Under the pieces are notes generated by a model that saw only the letters and a list, made by a program, of their open reading frames with translations, was not told where the DNA came from and made no database searches. Both the position numbers and the translations under genes were made by a program. DNA of 64,000 bases, taken from positions 6,696,001 through 6,760,000 of the forward strand of contig JBHGNT010000014.1 of assembly GCA_043228905.1 (NCBI GenBank), given 5' to 3'. Positions 63,387 through 64,000 of this stretch are shown here, piece by piece; position 1 is the first letter of the stretch, and every line of letters begins with the position of its first letter. This stretch comes from Azolla caroliniana (lineage: Eukaryota > Polypodiophyta).

Positions 63387-64000
63387 TCATTCCTCGCCCG
63401 TCGGTTCTTCTTCATTTTCGGATCGTTCGTCACTGCCGACCAGGAGAGCCGGGTCTGGCTCGTCGTCGTGTCGCTTCTTGAACGCTTTGATCCGCTTCCC
63501 TGCAACCGGTATCGCCATTCTCGTGCCGTCAAGTTCCGCCAGGTGATATGTCCCGTTGTCATTGGCGCTCCGTACCACGTAAGGCCCGAACCACCTTCGT
63601 GCGAACTTCCGTGTGGCTCGGTGCTGGTTGTCGAGGCTGCTGTCGTAGACGAGCACCCAGTCACCTTCTTCGATTTTCTTCGGTCGTAGCCGGTGCGTTC
63701 GGTCGAACCGGGCTTTGTTCTTTGTCCTCGCCACCCGGAGCTTCTCCGTAGCCAGTGCCACGTCCTCCGGCCTCCGCTCGAGCTGTCGTATACGTGCGAC
63801 CAACAACTCCTCCCGGCTCATCTCGTCCCTCCAGTCGACCGTTGCCCACGAGGAGATCGTCCGTTCAATCGGCATGATCGGCGTCTGGCCGAACATGAGC
63901 TCCGTCGGCATGTACCCGGTTACCGAACTGTGCGTGGTCCGGTCTGCCCACAAAGCATAAGGTAGCAGCCGCGGCCAGTCACCGGCTCGGCCTCCGCATG
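63387..64000 (-). CDS. G4 integrase C-terminal region (partial)
   Basis: Open to the window edge: ACGGRAGDWPRLLPYALW, ADRTTHSSVTGYMPTELMFG, EELLVARIRQLERRPEDVAL, RPKKIEEGDWVLVYDSSLDN, ARRWFGPYVVRSANDNGTYH, ending DERSENEEEPTGEE. The TTG at 63953 is internal. It covers the end of the integrase core and the C-terminal domain, without chromodomain. It aligns with G2 26040-26677; at the site of the second G2 stop this copy has Trp, showing the ancestral state. The catalytic D-D-E would lie outside the window. Confidence 0.93.
   Translation of the reverse strand, partial: CGGRAGDWPRLLPYALWADRTTHSSVTGYMPTELMFGQTPIMPIERTISSWATVDWRDEMSREELLVARIRQLERRPEDVALATEKLRVARTKNKARFDRTHRLRPKKIEEGDWVLVYDSSLDNQHRATRKFARRWFGPYVVRSANDNGTYHLAELDGTRMAIPVAGKRIKAFKKRHDDEPDPALLVGSDERSENEEEPTGEE

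Larger units (their letters stand above)
62516..64000 (-). mobile_element. G4: 3' part of a G-family element, continues past window
   Basis: 3' LTR 62516-63315, polypurine tract 63316-63328, integrase C-terminus from 63387 to the window end. The flank CCGT at 62512-62515 again has CG in the middle. The rest of the element lies beyond the window. Frame open, so perhaps less decayed than G2. Confidence 0.9.

Overview
This 64 kb window is a plant-type, retrotransposon-dominated region. I found no intact cellular protein-coding gene, no rRNA and no bona fide tRNA gene. Evidence for a plant, perhaps a seedless one: Ty1/copia elements with plant-type pol and a primer-binding site matching initiator tRNA-Met (30490, 50493, mutated 35232), plant-type non-LTR elements with a C-terminal zinc domain, a broken pentatricopeptide-repeat (PPR) fragment near 54.6-55.1 kb, and chromodomain Ty3 elements of the Tcn1-like type, which I associate with mosses, lycophytes and fungi. 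The species cannot be named from sequence alone.

I use working names. C = chromodomain Ty3/gypsy (LTR ends TGTCA...TGACA): C1 2-1912 (+, 3' part), C2 1914-7598 (-, complete, near-identical LTRs, open gag and pol), C3 43357-43775 (-, 3' end), C4 about 60851-61355 (-, 3' end). G = a second Ty3/gypsy family without chromodomain (LTR ends TGTCG...CGACA): G1 8572-14562 (-, internally deleted), G2 20468-27382 (+, complete structure, broken frames), G3 43776-48083 (+, gag only plus repeats), G4 62516-64000 (-, runs off the window), and solo LTRs at 16623-17324 and 48402-49549. Copia-1: 7599-19790 (+) and 36662-42204 (-). Copia-2: about 29426-33350 (+). Copia-3 (LTR TGTTGGGA...CAACA): seven copies or solo LTRs. 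Copia-4: 48084-about 50745 (-). H: gag remnants of another minus-strand gypsy element around G2.

Layout. 0-7.6 kb: C1 and C2 joined tail to tail. 7.6-19.8 kb: a decayed copia-1 interrupted by G1, a copia-3 solo LTR and a G solo LTR. 19.8-29 kb: H gag containing G2 and a collapsed copia-3. 29.4-36.7 kb: copia-2, an unassigned stretch with a Cys-rich broken frame, then a copia-3 whose gag is triplicated. 36.7-43.4 kb: minus-strand copia-1 and copia-3. 43.4-48.1 kb: C3 end and G3 with an imperfect repeat array. 48.1-52.2 kb: copia-4 with a G solo LTR, then a LINE tail split by a copia-3 solo LTR. 52.2-55.9 kb: low-coding sequence with telobox-like motifs, a satellite-like repeat and the PPR remnant. 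55.9-60.4 kb: a nearly full LINE. 60.4-64 kb: copia fragment, C4 end, 54-bp minisatellite, copia-3 and G4.

The most interesting signals are in the C and G families. C2 has what looks like a complete programmed -1 frameshift cassette at the gag-pol overlap (heptamer GTTAAAC, 6-nt spacer, 11-bp stem). Its primer-binding site is complementary to the predicted 5' end of its own transcript, which suggests Tf1/sushi-type self-priming instead of a tRNA primer. Every readable G-family insertion is flanked by a 4-bp target duplication or flank centred on CG. C-family LTRs also carry an antisense tRNA-like B box at their outer edge and an inverted repeat at the predicted transcription start.
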